The notes: generated by a model not told the origin, from the sequence alone. DNA of 26,034 bases from Autumnicola edwardsiae (GCF_031846505.1 NZ_JAVRHP010000048.1:1-26034), one strand, 5' to 3'. Positions 1 through 8,151 are shown, numbered from the stretch's first letter. Made by a program: numbers and translations.

Positions 1-1
1 A

Positions 2-214
2 AAGAACTGGCTCAGCTTTCGCCAGAATTTAGTAGATGACGGAATCATTCAGAATATAAACAACAACCTCACCTTTGTTCAGGACTACCTCTTTTCCAGC
101 CCCTCTGCCGCTGCAGCTATAGTTATGGGAAGGAGTGCCAATGGCTTAACAGAATGGAAACTTGCTGATGGCCGAATATTAAAGGCCGTAGAATCATCTG
201 AAAATAAGCTGTAA
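2..214 (+). CDS. DUF4357-domain protein, C-terminal part (5' end outside window)
   Basis: The frame is open from the window edge to a TAA at 212-214 and gives about 70 residues. The segment contains FSSPSAAAAIVMGRSANG followed by LTEWKLADGR. The run of 'SPSAAAA', 'GRSANG' and 'W' is the hallmark of the small DUF4357 domain, which usually sits at the C-terminus of GIY-YIG nuclease-family proteins or of restriction- and DNA-associated proteins of unknown role. The N-terminal part that would show which protein this is lies outside the window, so no function is assigned. The gene converges on prc (minus strand), with a hairpin at 335-360 between them. Confidence 0.72.
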   Translation, partial: KNWLSFRQNLVDDGIIQNINNNLTFVQDYLFSSPSAAAAIVMGRSANGLTEWKLADGRILKAVESSENKL

Positions 215-233
215 TTCCAATCCCTTCATTGCA

Positions 234-314
234 CTAGGAGGAACACTGCTCGGCCACCAAAAGTAACGCTGCAACCAACAGGATTATAACCGGATAGAGT
301 ATTTTTCTTTTCAT
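234..314 (-). CDS. Possible 26-residue hydrophobic micro-protein
   Basis: A short minus-strand frame starts with ATG (314-312) and ends with TAG (236-234). The peptide begins MKRKILYPVIILLVAALLLV and ends AEQCSS. It has a positive N-terminus (K2, R3, K4), one strongly hydrophobic stretch (residues 5-21) and a short polar tail with Cys24. This is the shape of a single-pass membrane micro-protein; it also resembles a lipoprotein signal, but with almost nothing after the cysteine. It lies beyond the prc terminator, so it would need its own promoter or read-through. I see no strong ribosome binding site or -7 box. Coding status is uncertain. Confidence 0.3.
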   Translation of the reverse strand: MKRKILYPVIILLVAALLLVAEQCSS

Positions 315-334
315 AAAAATCACTTCAAAAATAA

Positions 335-360
335 CAACGCCCTGAATTTTCAGGGCGTTG
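335..360 (-). terminator. Rho-independent terminator of prc
   Basis: A perfect 10-bp stem, CAACGCCCTG (335-344) with CAGGGCGTTG (351-360), closes a 6-base loop. Read on the minus strand the hairpin is followed by TTATTTTTG, a U-rich tail, and it lies 25 bases past the prc stop. On the plus strand it follows the DUF4357 gene but lacks a good T-run there. Confidence 0.85.
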
Positions 361-385
361 TCGCAAATGTTTAGATTTACTTCAA

Positions 386-2542
386 CTAATCTTTTATATT
401 CGCGTATTTGGAATTTTCAATGTTATTCATTTTCATACTGGAGAGAACGTTTACAGCCTCTTCCATATAAACATCACTACTCAAACTCTTGTGCCATCTT
501 TCCCTTTTTTCTTTAAGAGCGGTATCTGTTGTAAAAGCATCCTCTTCGTAGGGAAGGGACATATAGGTAAGGTCTGTTTCATAATCCCTTACAGAATCAT
601 ATTTTTTGGCCTGCTCTGTTCTCTGCTCGATACTTGCCGAATAATCTTCAAAATTCAGGGAATAGTTATTATCCTCACTCTGCTCCTTAATCCATTTTGC
701 GTTTTCTTCAATAAGCTTTAACTGGGTATTTTCACTCATTCGCTGCTTACTTTGTGCAATAGTTTCATTTAGATCTACATAACCATTCCATTCTTCATAT
801 TTTGCAGGATCTATCTTATCCCATGGCAATGGGTTTTCCTGATCTTTTTCTCCTATATCCACAAAACTGTACCTATCTGGCACCACAACATCACTTTTCA
901 CACCTTCAAGTTGAGTGGAACCACCATTTACCCTGTAAAACTTCTGAGTAGTAAGTTTTAACGCGCCAAGGTCCCCGTAGTCGTTGTTTCGCAACCAACG
1001 GTTAAGGTCAATTACATTCTGCACAGTTCCCTTTCCATAAGTTTGCTTACTTCCAATAATAATTGCTCTTTTATAGTCCTGCATCGCGGCAGCCAGAATT
1101 TCTGAAGCTGAAGCCGAAAGTTCATTTACTAAAATAACAAGCGGACCATCCCAGAGCAATTCGGGATCTTCATCCTCAAGCACTTCTTTTCTTTCTCCGT
1201 TTGATTTTACCTGAACTATTGGTCCTTCTTCAATAAATAATCCGGCAATATCAACGACCGTTTTTAAGGAACCACCTCCATTGTTACGCAAATCCAGCAC
1301 AAGCCCTTCTACATTTTGTTCTTTAAGACGAATAATGTCCTTTTTGATATCTGAAGCCGCATTGCGTTCCTCATAATCCTCCATATTAAAATAGAACTTC
1401 GGAAGGTTGATTACTCCAAATTTCTTTCCGTCCTTTTCCACCATAGAGGTCTTGGCATAAGTTTCCTCTATTTCCACAACATCCCGGGTAAGGGTAATAT
1501 CTTCAATACTGCCCATCAGCTTTTTCCTTACTGTAAGGGTAACTTCAGTCCCTTTAGGCCCTTTAATAAGATCTACCGCATCGTTAAGGCGCATCCCCAC
1601 AATACTTACTGGAGCATCTTCGTCTTCCTGTTTTACTTTTAAGATCACATCTCCTTCTTCCAGCTCTTCACTTCTCCAGGCAGGACCACCGGAAATTACT
1701 TCGGTAATTGTAATATTGTCACTTTTCTTCTGAAGCCTGGCTCCTATTCCTTCAAGTTTACCAGACATGGAGATATCAAACCGATCTTTATCCTGCGGTG
1801 CAAAATAGGATGTATGTGGATCAAATTCTTCTACAACGGCATTTATGTAAACCGAAAAGTAATCCTCTCTCTCAAGATCATCAGTAAAATCGTAATACTC
1901 ATCCAGGGTTTCCAAAGTCACTTCCCGCGCTTCCTTTTCAAGCTCGGTGTCTGACTTTATTTCATAATCGGGATCATTCTCTTTCTTTTGCTCTTCCTGC
2001 TCTTTCTTATCCCTGAAGGTGATTAGCGTAGAAAACTTTAACTGCTTTCTCCACCGCTCTCTCATTTCCTCTTTAGAAGAAACATAATCCAGTTCATCAT
2101 AATCTGTATTTATCGTTTCCTGCTCGGTAAAATCAAAAGGCTGTGCCAGGATATCTTTGTACAGGCCACGTGCTTCTTCCATACGATCATTTAAAGTGCT
2201 ATAGGAAATATTAAAGAACTCAATTTCCTTATTCTTTATTTCATCGTCTATAAGATCCTGGTATTCGCTGAACTTTTCTACATCACTGGCATAAAGAAAA
2301 CGCTTTGAAGGGTCCATTGCCTCCAGGAAATCCATATACACTTCCCGTGAAAATTCATCATCTATCTCTCTGGCATCGTAGTGTCCCTGGTTCAAAACAT
2401 AAGTAATAAGATCTATCAGAAGCTTGTCTTTACTGGGATCATCGAACTTTTTAGTTGTAAAACTGCATGCTGAGGCAGCCATAACCATCAGCATTATAAG
2501 GACTTTAAAATTTCTTTTCATAAACAGCATAAATTTCTTCAT
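386..2542 (-). CDS. prc: Carboxy-terminal processing (tail-specific) protease, S41 family, lipoprotein
   Basis: This 718-residue Prc/Tsp-type protease is expected to cut periplasmic proteins from their C-termini with a Ser-Lys dyad. The N-terminus has a hydrophobic signal (about 12-25) ending in MAASAC, a lipobox with Cys26, so it is probably a lipoprotein facing the periplasm. An N-terminal helical region (about 35-250, with FLEAMDPSKRFL and EEFDPHTSYF) precedes a PDZ domain (about 255-340, GKLEGIGARL onward). The S41 core carries LDLRNNGGGS (417-426), the catalytic serine in LSASASEIL (Ser478 by family alignment) and the catalytic lysine in TYGKGTVQ (Lys504). A C-terminal helical extension follows, as in E. 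coli Prc; the length is normal for the long Prc type. ATG at 2542 is used; Met8 is an alternative. It is divergent from surE and is followed by a strong terminator. Confidence 0.95.
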   Translation of the reverse strand: MKKFMLFMKRNFKVLIMLMVMAASACSFTTKKFDDPSKDKLLIDLITYVLNQGHYDAREIDDEFSREVYMDFLEAMDPSKRFLYASDVEKFSEYQDLIDDEIKNKEIEFFNISYSTLNDRMEEARGLYKDILAQPFDFTEQETINTDYDELDYVSSKEEMRERWRKQLKFSTLITFRDKKEQEEQKKENDPDYEIKSDTELEKEAREVTLETLDEYYDFTDDLEREDYFSVYINAVVEEFDPHTSYFAPQDKDRFDISMSGKLEGIGARLQKKSDNITITEVISGGPAWRSEELEEGDVILKVKQEDEDAPVSIVGMRLNDAVDLIKGPKGTEVTLTVRKKLMGSIEDITLTRDVVEIEETYAKTSMVEKDGKKFGVINLPKFYFNMEDYEERNAASDIKKDIIRLKEQNVEGLVLDLRNNGGGSLKTVVDIAGLFIEEGPIVQVKSNGERKEVLEDEDPELLWDGPLVILVNELSASASEILAAAMQDYKRAIIIGSKQTYGKGTVQNVIDLNRWLRNNDYGDLGALKLTTQKFYRVNGGSTQLEGVKSDVVVPDRYSFVDIGEKDQENPLPWDKIDPAKYEEWNGYVDLNETIAQSKQRMSENTQLKLIEENAKWIKEQSEDNNYSLNFEDYSASIEQRTEQAKKYDSVRDYETDLTYMSLPYEEDAFTTDTALKEKRERWHKSLSSDVYMEEAVNVLSSMKMNNIENSKYANIKD

Positions 2543-2598
2543 TATCGTCTTCCATAATACATTAAAAACTATGCCAACAACATGGTAGTGACAAAGAA

Positions 2599-2630
2599 TT
2601 TGTTAAACTACTAAGATAAGCTTTCATTTG
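2599..2630 (+). promoter_or_regulatory. Bacteroidota-type promoter for surE-lpxB run
   Basis: TTTG (2599-2602) is followed after 20 bases by TTCATTTG (2623-2630), which matches the -7 consensus TAnnTTTG in all fixed positions but one. Transcription would start near 2637, upstream of the surE ATG at 2676 and downstream of the TTG at 2628, so that TTG cannot be the start codon. Confidence 0.6.
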
Positions 2631-2675
2631 GAAATTACTACTTTAGCTAACCTAAAAAAGAAGCAGAAAACATTT

Positions 2676-3458
2676 ATGCCCAAAGAAAAGCCTTTAATAT
2701 TAGTAACCAATGATGATGGTATAACCGCCCCGGGAATACGAGCCTTGGTCGAAGTGATGAAAGAACTGGGAGATGTGGTTGTAGTTGCCCCCGATAGCCC
2801 GCAAAGCGGAATGGGACATGCCATTACCATAAGCGACACTTTATTTTGCGAACCCGTAACAATAAAGAAGAATTACAAGCACAAAGAATACAGTTGCTCG
2901 GGGACCCCGGCAGATTGTGTGAAAATTGCCACACAGGAGATCCTGCACCGCAAGCCAGATCTTTGTGTGAGCGGAATTAACCATGGCTCAAATTCGTCAA
3001 TTAACGTGATTTATTCCGGAACAATGAGCGCTGCAGTAGAAGCCGGTGTGGAAGGAATTCCCGCAATTGGATTTTCCCTGCTGGATTACTCCCTTACCGC
3101 AGATTTTGAGCCTTCCAAAAAGTACGTAAAAAAAATCACACAGGACGTCCTGAAGAATGGACTCCCAAAAGGAGTAGTTCTAAATGTGAATTTGCCAAAG
3201 TTGAGTGCTTCAAAAATAAAGGGAATTAAAGTCTGTAGGCAGGCCAATGCGCACTGGGAAGAAGAATTCGACAAGAGAACAAATCCGCAGGGACGGGATT
3301 ATTACTGGCTCTCGGGGAAATTTGTAAATAAAGATGAGGGACAGGATACCGATGAATGGGCGCTGGCAAACGGATATGTCTCTGTGGTGCCCGTGCAGTT
3401 CGATCTTACCGCACACCATTTTATAAAAGAACTAAACAGCCGCGATCTTAATGAATAA
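2676..3458 (+). CDS. surE: 5'/3'-nucleotidase SurE
   Basis: SurE is a metal-dependent phosphatase acting on nucleoside monophosphates and other phosphoesters in the cytoplasm. The 260-residue product starts MPKEKPLILVTNDDGI, with the metal-binding NDDG (12-15). The other family motifs follow: PDSPQSGMGHA (metal-binding Ser), CSGTPADCV and the GINHGSN asparagine motif, then IYSGTMSAAVEA. The frame is open upstream to a TTG at 2628, but that triplet is the end of a promoter -7 box; ATG 2676 places the NDDG motif at the family's usual distance from the start. Its last 8 bases overlap the next gene, so the two are probably translationally coupled. It heads the plus-strand run ending with comEC. 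Confidence 0.95.
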   Translation: MPKEKPLILVTNDDGITAPGIRALVEVMKELGDVVVVAPDSPQSGMGHAITISDTLFCEPVTIKKNYKHKEYSCSGTPADCVKIATQEILHRKPDLCVSGINHGSNSSINVIYSGTMSAAVEAGVEGIPAIGFSLLDYSLTADFEPSKKYVKKITQDVLKNGLPKGVVLNVNLPKLSASKIKGIKVCRQANAHWEEEFDKRTNPQGRDYYWLSGKFVNKDEGQDTDEWALANGYVSVVPVQFDLTAHHFIKELNSRDLNE

Positions 3459-3735
3459 ACAGGATCTTTTTATAGGATTTTTAGTAGGTGTGGCTGCCAA
3501 TATTTCGGGCGTGTTCCTCTATATCTCTGTTTTTTCTGAAATGAATATCGACGACACCCTGGCCGATGCGGTGACTAACGGATATCTGGGAAAATTAATA
3601 GCTTTGGGAGCAATCCTTAATTTTCTCCCATTCTTCGTTTTTCTGAAGAAAAATCAGCAATATCACGCGCGCGGTGTCCTGTTGGCCACAATTTGTATTG
3701 CTGTAGCCATTGCAGTATATAAAGTTGTAAGCTAA
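3451..3735 (+). CDS. Small three-helix membrane protein, unknown function
   Basis: The 94-residue protein has three predicted membrane segments (about 6-28, 45-66 and 74-92). They are separated by a short acidic stretch (NIDDTLADA) and a basic loop (LKKNQQYHARG). I recognise no catalytic motif or named family. The start ATG overlaps the end of surE by 8 bases and lpxB begins 23 bases after its stop, so it is almost certainly cotranscribed with both. A small membrane protein between a nucleotidase and the lipid A disaccharide synthase could have an envelope role, but that is inference from position only. The tight overlap is the main evidence that it is a real gene. Confidence 0.8.
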   Translation: MNKQDLFIGFLVGVAANISGVFLYISVFSEMNIDDTLADAVTNGYLGKLIALGAILNFLPFFVFLKKNQQYHARGVLLATICIAVAIAVYKVVS

Positions 3736-3758
3736 AGAAATTTAAAAACTACAAAATA

Positions 3759-4874
3759 TTGAAGTACTATATTATTGCAGGAGAAGCTTCAGGTGACCTC
3801 CACGCCTCTAATCTCATCAAGTCTCTAAAGAATATTGACGAAAATGCCGAATTCCGGTTTTGGGGTGGGGATCTTATGCAGCAGCAGGGCGGTACACTGG
3901 TAAAACATTACCGGGATTTGGCCTTTATGGGTTTTGTTGAAGTGCTTTTTAACCTAAGAACTATCCTGAAGAATATTTCCTTTTGCAAGAGAGATATCTC
4001 AATATTTAAACCAGATGTGCTTATTTTTGTAGATTATCCGGGTTTTAACCTTCGCATTGCAAAGTGGGCAAAACAGCAGGGCATTCCCACCCATTTTTAT
4101 GTTTCTCCTCAAATCTGGGCCTGGAAAGAAAACCGTATTGCCGATATTAAAAGGGATATCGACCATATGTATGTAATTCTCCCTTTTGAAAAGGAGTTTT
4201 ATGAGCAAAAGCATAATTTTCCAGTGCACTTTGTGGGGCATCCATTAATCGATGCCATTTCCAGCAGAGAGAATGCAAACGCCGAAGCCTTTAGGAAAGA
4301 ACATGATTTAGATCGCAGGCCGATAATTGCCCTTTTACCGGGTAGCCGAAAACAAGAAATTTCCAAGATGCTGGAAGTAATGCTAAGCATTTCTGAAAGT
4401 TATAAAGATTACCAATTCGTAATCGCCGGTGCACCTAGCCAGGACAGGGAATTTTACCAGCAGTTTATCAAAAAAAGCAATGTAAAACTGGTAATGAACC
4501 GCACTTACGACATTCTCGATCTGGCACACGCGGCAGTGGTAACTTCTGGTACGGCAACGCTGGAAACCGCACTTTTTAAAGTTCCCGAAGTAGTTTGCTA
4601 CAAAGGAAGCTTTATTTCCTACCACATCGCAAAACGAATTATCCAGTTAAAGTTTATTTCCTTAGTCAATCTTATTATGGACAGAGAAGTGGTTAAAGAG
4701 CTTATTCAAAATGACTTTAACAAAAAGAATCTAAAGCAGGAACTTGATAACATCCTTGAAGGAAAAAAACGTGAAAAAATAGTTGAAGATTATTATCTTT
4801 TAGAAAAAAAATTAGGAGGCGCAGGTGCAAGCAAAACCACTGCCCAACTTATTTATAAAGCCGCTAAAATTTAA
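3759..4874 (+). CDS. lpxB: Lipid-A-disaccharide synthase
   Basis: LpxB joins UDP-2,3-diacylglucosamine and lipid X to form lipid A disaccharide at the inner face of the inner membrane. The protein is 371 residues, the normal size. It opens MKYYIIAGEASGDLHASNLI, with the GEASGD motif at 8-13 typical of this GT19 family. It continues with FVDYPGFNLRIA (90-101), the substrate region VSPQIWAWKENRI (115-127), the donor-site loop LLPGSRKQEI (192-201) and SGTATLETAL (263-272). The start is TTG at 3759: no ATG lies before GEASGD in this frame, and the first residues fit the family's usual N-terminus. It is followed 4 bases later by the NlpC/P60 lipoprotein gene. Confidence 0.95.
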   Translation: MKYYIIAGEASGDLHASNLIKSLKNIDENAEFRFWGGDLMQQQGGTLVKHYRDLAFMGFVEVLFNLRTILKNISFCKRDISIFKPDVLIFVDYPGFNLRIAKWAKQQGIPTHFYVSPQIWAWKENRIADIKRDIDHMYVILPFEKEFYEQKHNFPVHFVGHPLIDAISSRENANAEAFRKEHDLDRRPIIALLPGSRKQEISKMLEVMLSISESYKDYQFVIAGAPSQDREFYQQFIKKSNVKLVMNRTYDILDLAHAAVVTSGTATLETALFKVPEVVCYKGSFISYHIAKRIIQLKFISLVNLIMDREVVKELIQNDFNKKNLKQELDNILEGKKREKIVEDYYLLEKKLGGAGASKTTAQLIYKAAKI

Positions 4875-4878
4875 CGCT

Positions 4879-5463
4879 ATGTACAGAACTTCAGCCGTAA
4901 ATCAGGTTTTCTTCGGAAATAATAAAGAAAATGCTTTAAAATTAGCTTTGCTTCTGTTTTTTGTAATTCTTCTTACCTCCTGCGGCTCATCAAGAGCCAG
5001 AGTTTCTGATAGCAAATCAAAACAAATGGTCTCTTCAGAAGAAAAATTTGATTCGAACCCGAATATCGAACCTGCAGACAAAAGGGTTTACAATATCATT
5101 TCCACCGCCAAAAAATTTGAAGGAACCCGCTATAAATACGGCGGCACTACAAAAAAAGGCATGGATTGCTCGGGCCTCATATATACAGCCTATTTAGAAG
5201 AAGATATTCCGCTGCCAAGAACCTCGCGGGCAATGTCTTTAGAAGGCAAAAGATTATTCCTTAAAGAAGTGACCATTGGCGACCTGCTTTTTTTCGAAAC
5301 CAATAAAAACAAAAAAGTAATTAACCACGTGGGCCTCGTGGTAGATGTACTGCCAGATCACATTCTCTTTATCCACTCCACAAGCTCGCGCGGCGTAATA
5401 ATTTCTTCTCTTTCAGAAAGTTATTGGCACAATAATTTTGTTATGGCGCGCCGGGTAATCTAA
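4879..5463 (+). CDS. NlpC/P60-family peptidoglycan hydrolase, lipoprotein
   Basis: The 194-residue product (from ATG 4879) has an unusually long polar N-terminus (1-20). A hydrophobic segment (about 20-34) ends in LLTSC, so Cys35 is the likely lipidated residue. The NlpC/P60 domain (about 70-192) shows the cysteine motif GMDCSGLIYTAY (Cys97), then GDLLFF, NHVGLVVD (His150) and FIHSTSSRGV (His166), the usual Cys-His-His set of gamma-D-glutamyl-diamino acid endopeptidases. It probably trims cell-wall peptides in the periplasm. The frame runs back to 4825 inside lpxB, but the ATG 4 bases after the lpxB stop is the better start because a 54-base overlap is unlikely. The signal peptide length remains a little odd. 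Confidence 0.9.
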   Translation: MYRTSAVNQVFFGNNKENALKLALLLFFVILLTSCGSSRARVSDSKSKQMVSSEEKFDSNPNIEPADKRVYNIISTAKKFEGTRYKYGGTTKKGMDCSGLIYTAYLEEDIPLPRTSRAMSLEGKRLFLKEVTIGDLLFFETNKNKKVINHVGLVVDVLPDHILFIHSTSSRGVIISSLSESYWHNNFVMARRVI

Positions 5464-5499
5464 TTTTTATTTATCTTCAGAAGTTAATTCTCCTGTGTC

Positions 5500-7572
5500 T
5501 TGAGATTTCTGAATGTTGCGCTAATAAAGCTTTGCCTGGTTTTTCTACTCGGTATCTTCATCGGTTTCTATGCTGAATTTTCCAGTGGATCGATAATTGT
5601 CATTTTATGCACTGCTCTTTTGTTATTCATTTTCGCTTTTATCAGGGCTACAAAAGGTATTTTTCAGGATATTTTCTTCGGAATAACAGCCTACCTGGTA
5701 TTTTTCTGCATCGGGTTGGCCACAGTTCACCTGCAAGAGCCTAAGAATCAGCCAAGTCATTATATTCAGAATGCTGAAAATGCCAATTTTGGCAACATCA
5801 TTAAAGTCCGCATTACAGAAAGGCTTAAAGACGGATTTTATACTGAAAAATACCTCGCAGAAGCCTCTGAAGTTTATCAAATCACTTCCGAAGAAGAAAA
5901 AGTCACCAGTAAAAAGCTCATTGGTAAAATTCTGATCAACATTTCCAAAGATTCCGCTGATTTTAACCTGAAAATTGGCGATGAACTGCTGATCCCAGCT
6001 GCTTTGGAAGATATTAACCAGCCTCTGAATCCGCACCAGTTCAATTACCGGAATTATATGAGAAATCTGGGCGTTCTTCGGCAAATAAACCTTTCCAAAC
6101 CGCAAATAAAACTACTGAAGGACGAAAACTGGCAATTTAAAGCCCTCGCCGAAAAGTGGCGGAACAAAAGTATATCGAAACTTGGCAGTTATTCTTTCCA
6201 ATCCGAAGAAATGGCAATTATCCAGGCGCTAATCCTGGGCAACAGAAGGGAAATCTCCACAGAAACTTACGAAAACTATGCTGCGGCAGGCGCAGTGCAT
6301 ATTTTAGCAGTTTCGGGCCTGCATGTGGGGATCATTCTTCTCATTCTAAACTGGCTTTTGCGGCCGGTGGAATTTCTGCCAAAAGGCAAGTATCTGAAAA
6401 TGGCAATTATCGTGCTCCTGTTATGGGCATTTGCCTTTATAGCCGGTTTATCGCCATCGGTAATTCGCGCGGTCACCATGTTCTCCTTTCTGGCAATTGG
6501 CATGCAACTTAAAAGAAAAACCAGCGCTGTAAATACGCTGTTTATGTCCCTGCTCGTGCTGCTCTTAATTAACCCTTATTACATTTTCCAGGTGGGTTTC
6601 CAGCTGAGTTACCTCGCGGTTTTTGCAATTGTGACTATTCAGCCAAAAATCTACAATATTTACACGCCCAGGTATAAAATCCCGGATTATTTCTGGAAGA
6701 TCCTTAGCGTTAGCATCGCGGCACAAATTGGTGTTTTGCCGCTTAGCCTGTATTATTTTCATCAGTTTCCCGGGCTGTTTTTTGTAACCAACCTCGTGCT
6801 GCTTCCGTTTATCGGGCTTATTCTTGGCCTTGGGATATTAATCATTTTCCTCGCGCTTCTCAATGTATTGCCGGATTTCCTTGCCAATTTCTACGGAAGT
6901 TGTATCGCGATCATGAACAGGTTTGTAGATCTCGTTGCCGCGCAGGAAGCTTTTGTGCTCACTGATATTTCCTTTTCAGCATTCATTACCGTACTCGCAT
7001 ATCTCATGATTGTCGCGGGAATTATGCTGATTTACAAACTAAACTTCAGAAACCTTAGCTTCTTTTTAATAGCTGTTATTTTCCTGCAAAGCGGGCTCAT
7101 CTTCGAAAATTACCATTATCGCCAATCTGAAGCTGTGGTTTTCCATAAAAGCCGCGGAACAGTGCTTGGCTTCAGAAGCAATGAAAACCTCACGCTTTTT
7201 ACTTCTGAAGATGTAAATCCGGCAAATGAATTATTTCTGAAAAACTACGAAGTTGCCACAAAAGCAAATACTATAAATGCAGAGAAAATCAGGAATATCT
7301 ACAACTTTTCCGAAGAAAAGTTACTGGTTGTGGATAGTGCTGCCGCGTATAAAATTCCGGGTTTTAAACCCGATATTTTACTGCTGACGAATTCTCCAAA
7401 AATAAACCTCGACAGACTTGTTCAAGAAACAAATCTAAAGCAGATAATTGCAGATGGCAGTAATTACAGATCCTATGTAGAGCGGTGGAAAAAAACCGCT
7501 GAAAACAAAGAAATCCCTTTTCACTATACCGGTGAAAAGGGAGCTTTTATAAGTTCAGCAAAACGAAAATAA
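5500..7572 (+). CDS. comEC: ComEC/Rec2-family DNA uptake channel protein, without nuclease domain
   Basis: This polytopic protein of 690 residues is of the ComEC type, the inner-membrane channel for single-stranded DNA in natural transformation. N-terminal membrane segments (about 5-75) are followed by a soluble OB-like/DUF4131 part (about 95-205). The competence domain (about 235-510) carries AAAGAVHILAVSGLHVGII (261-279), IAGLSPSVIRAVTMF (314-328) and a multi-helix core including INPYYIFQVGFQLSYLAV. The C-terminal ~150 residues after the last helix (about 519-537) do not contain the HxHxDH zinc motif of the metallo-beta-lactamase domain found in many ComECs. The start is TTG 5500; an in-frame TAA at 5485 leaves no ATG option. 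A terminator-like hairpin lies inside its 3' end. Confidence 0.9.
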   Translation: MRFLNVALIKLCLVFLLGIFIGFYAEFSSGSIIVILCTALLLFIFAFIRATKGIFQDIFFGITAYLVFFCIGLATVHLQEPKNQPSHYIQNAENANFGNIIKVRITERLKDGFYTEKYLAEASEVYQITSEEEKVTSKKLIGKILINISKDSADFNLKIGDELLIPAALEDINQPLNPHQFNYRNYMRNLGVLRQINLSKPQIKLLKDENWQFKALAEKWRNKSISKLGSYSFQSEEMAIIQALILGNRREISTETYENYAAAGAVHILAVSGLHVGIILLILNWLLRPVEFLPKGKYLKMAIIVLLLWAFAFIAGLSPSVIRAVTMFSFLAIGMQLKRKTSAVNTLFMSLLVLLLINPYYIFQVGFQLSYLAVFAIVTIQPKIYNIYTPRYKIPDYFWKILSVSIAAQIGVLPLSLYYFHQFPGLFFVTNLVLLPFIGLILGLGILIIFLALLNVLPDFLANFYGSCIAIMNRFVDLVAAQEAFVLTDISFSAFITVLAYLMIVAGIMLIYKLNFRNLSFFLIAVIFLQSGLIFENYHYRQSEAVVFHKSRGTVLGFRSNENLTLFTSEDVNPANELFLKNYEVATKANTINAEKIRNIYNFSEEKLLVVDSAAAYKIPGFKPDILLLTNSPKINLDRLVQETNLKQIIADGSNYRSYVERWKKTAENKEIPFHYTGEKGAFISSAKRK
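7514..7542 (-). terminator. Terminator-like hairpin inside the comEC 3' coding end
   Basis: An 11-bp perfect stem, TCCCTTTTCAC (7514-7524) with GTGAAAAGGGA (7532-7542), closes a 7-base loop. On the minus strand it is followed by TTTCTTTGTTTTC and lies 33 bases past the stop of the thioredoxin-like gene. On the plus strand it is followed by GCTTTTAT and sits 28 bases before the comEC stop end. It probably terminates the minus-strand transcript. Confidence 0.55.
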
Positions 7573-7575
7573 ACA

Positions 7576-8127
7576 CTATTTTGAGTTGGTAAATTCACCA
7601 ACAAAATTCTCTCTGTACTCGGTAAAATCTTCCTGGCTGGTGAATTTTTTATATTCTTCACCTGCAAACAACTTTAGAAATATCTCCAACTGTTCCGGTG
7701 TTCTATAACCAACAACAGGAGCTATCATTTCGCCTTTCTCATTAAAAAATACCATAGTTGGATATCCCGAAATACGCATTGCACTTGCAAACTCATGGGT
7801 ACTGTTTCTTCCTTTGCGACTTGCGTCATATTTCGAATTTTTAAAAATTTTGTCCTTATATGCTATTTCTTCAGGGCCTTCAGCATTAAATTTAACGGCG
7901 TAGAAATTTTCGTTTACGTAATTAACTACATCTTTATTGGTAAAAGTGTTTTTATCCAGCATTTTGCAGGGACCGCACCAACTGGTATAAGCATCCATAA
8001 AAATGCTTTTCGGATTCTCCTTTTGGGCCGCCAGTGCCTCATTCATCGTCATCCACTCAATTTCCTGCGCCTGCGACGCTGTGCCTAAAGTGGCAATTAT
8101 CAGAAAAGTAAAGATCTTAAGCTTCAT
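7576..8127 (-). CDS. Exported thioredoxin-like protein (WCGPC)
   Basis: The 183-residue protein has a Sec signal peptide (about 1-20, ending TASQA before QEIEW), so it acts in the periplasm or is secreted. A thioredoxin fold follows, with the redox site TSWCGPCKMLD (Cys51 and Cys54), a helix with KNTFTNKDVVNYVNENF and the cis-proline region ISGYPTMVFF (Pro123). The pattern resembles DUF255/thioredoxin_7-type proteins of Bacteroidota, in which an N-terminal '(I/V)FxDxYTxWCGPCK' segment opens the fold. The likely activity is disulfide reduction or exchange in the cell envelope; the substrate is unknown. It lies 76 bases after the POT gene with a hairpin between them, and its stop is only 3 bases from the comEC stop. 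Confidence 0.88.
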   Translation of the reverse strand: MKLKIFTFLIIATLGTASQAQEIEWMTMNEALAAQKENPKSIFMDAYTSWCGPCKMLDKNTFTNKDVVNYVNENFYAVKFNAEGPEEIAYKDKIFKNSKYDASRKGRNSTHEFASAMRISGYPTMVFFNEKGEMIAPVVGYRTPEQLEIFLKLFAGEEYKKFTSQEDFTEYRENFVGEFTNSK

Positions 8128-8151
8128 ATTTTCATTTTCTTCAACTAAGCA

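Noticed and set aside
5623..6105. 160-codon open frame on the minus strand
   Set aside because: It lies wholly opposite comEC, which has clear family motifs; its translation has no recognisable domain and looks like a shadow frame.
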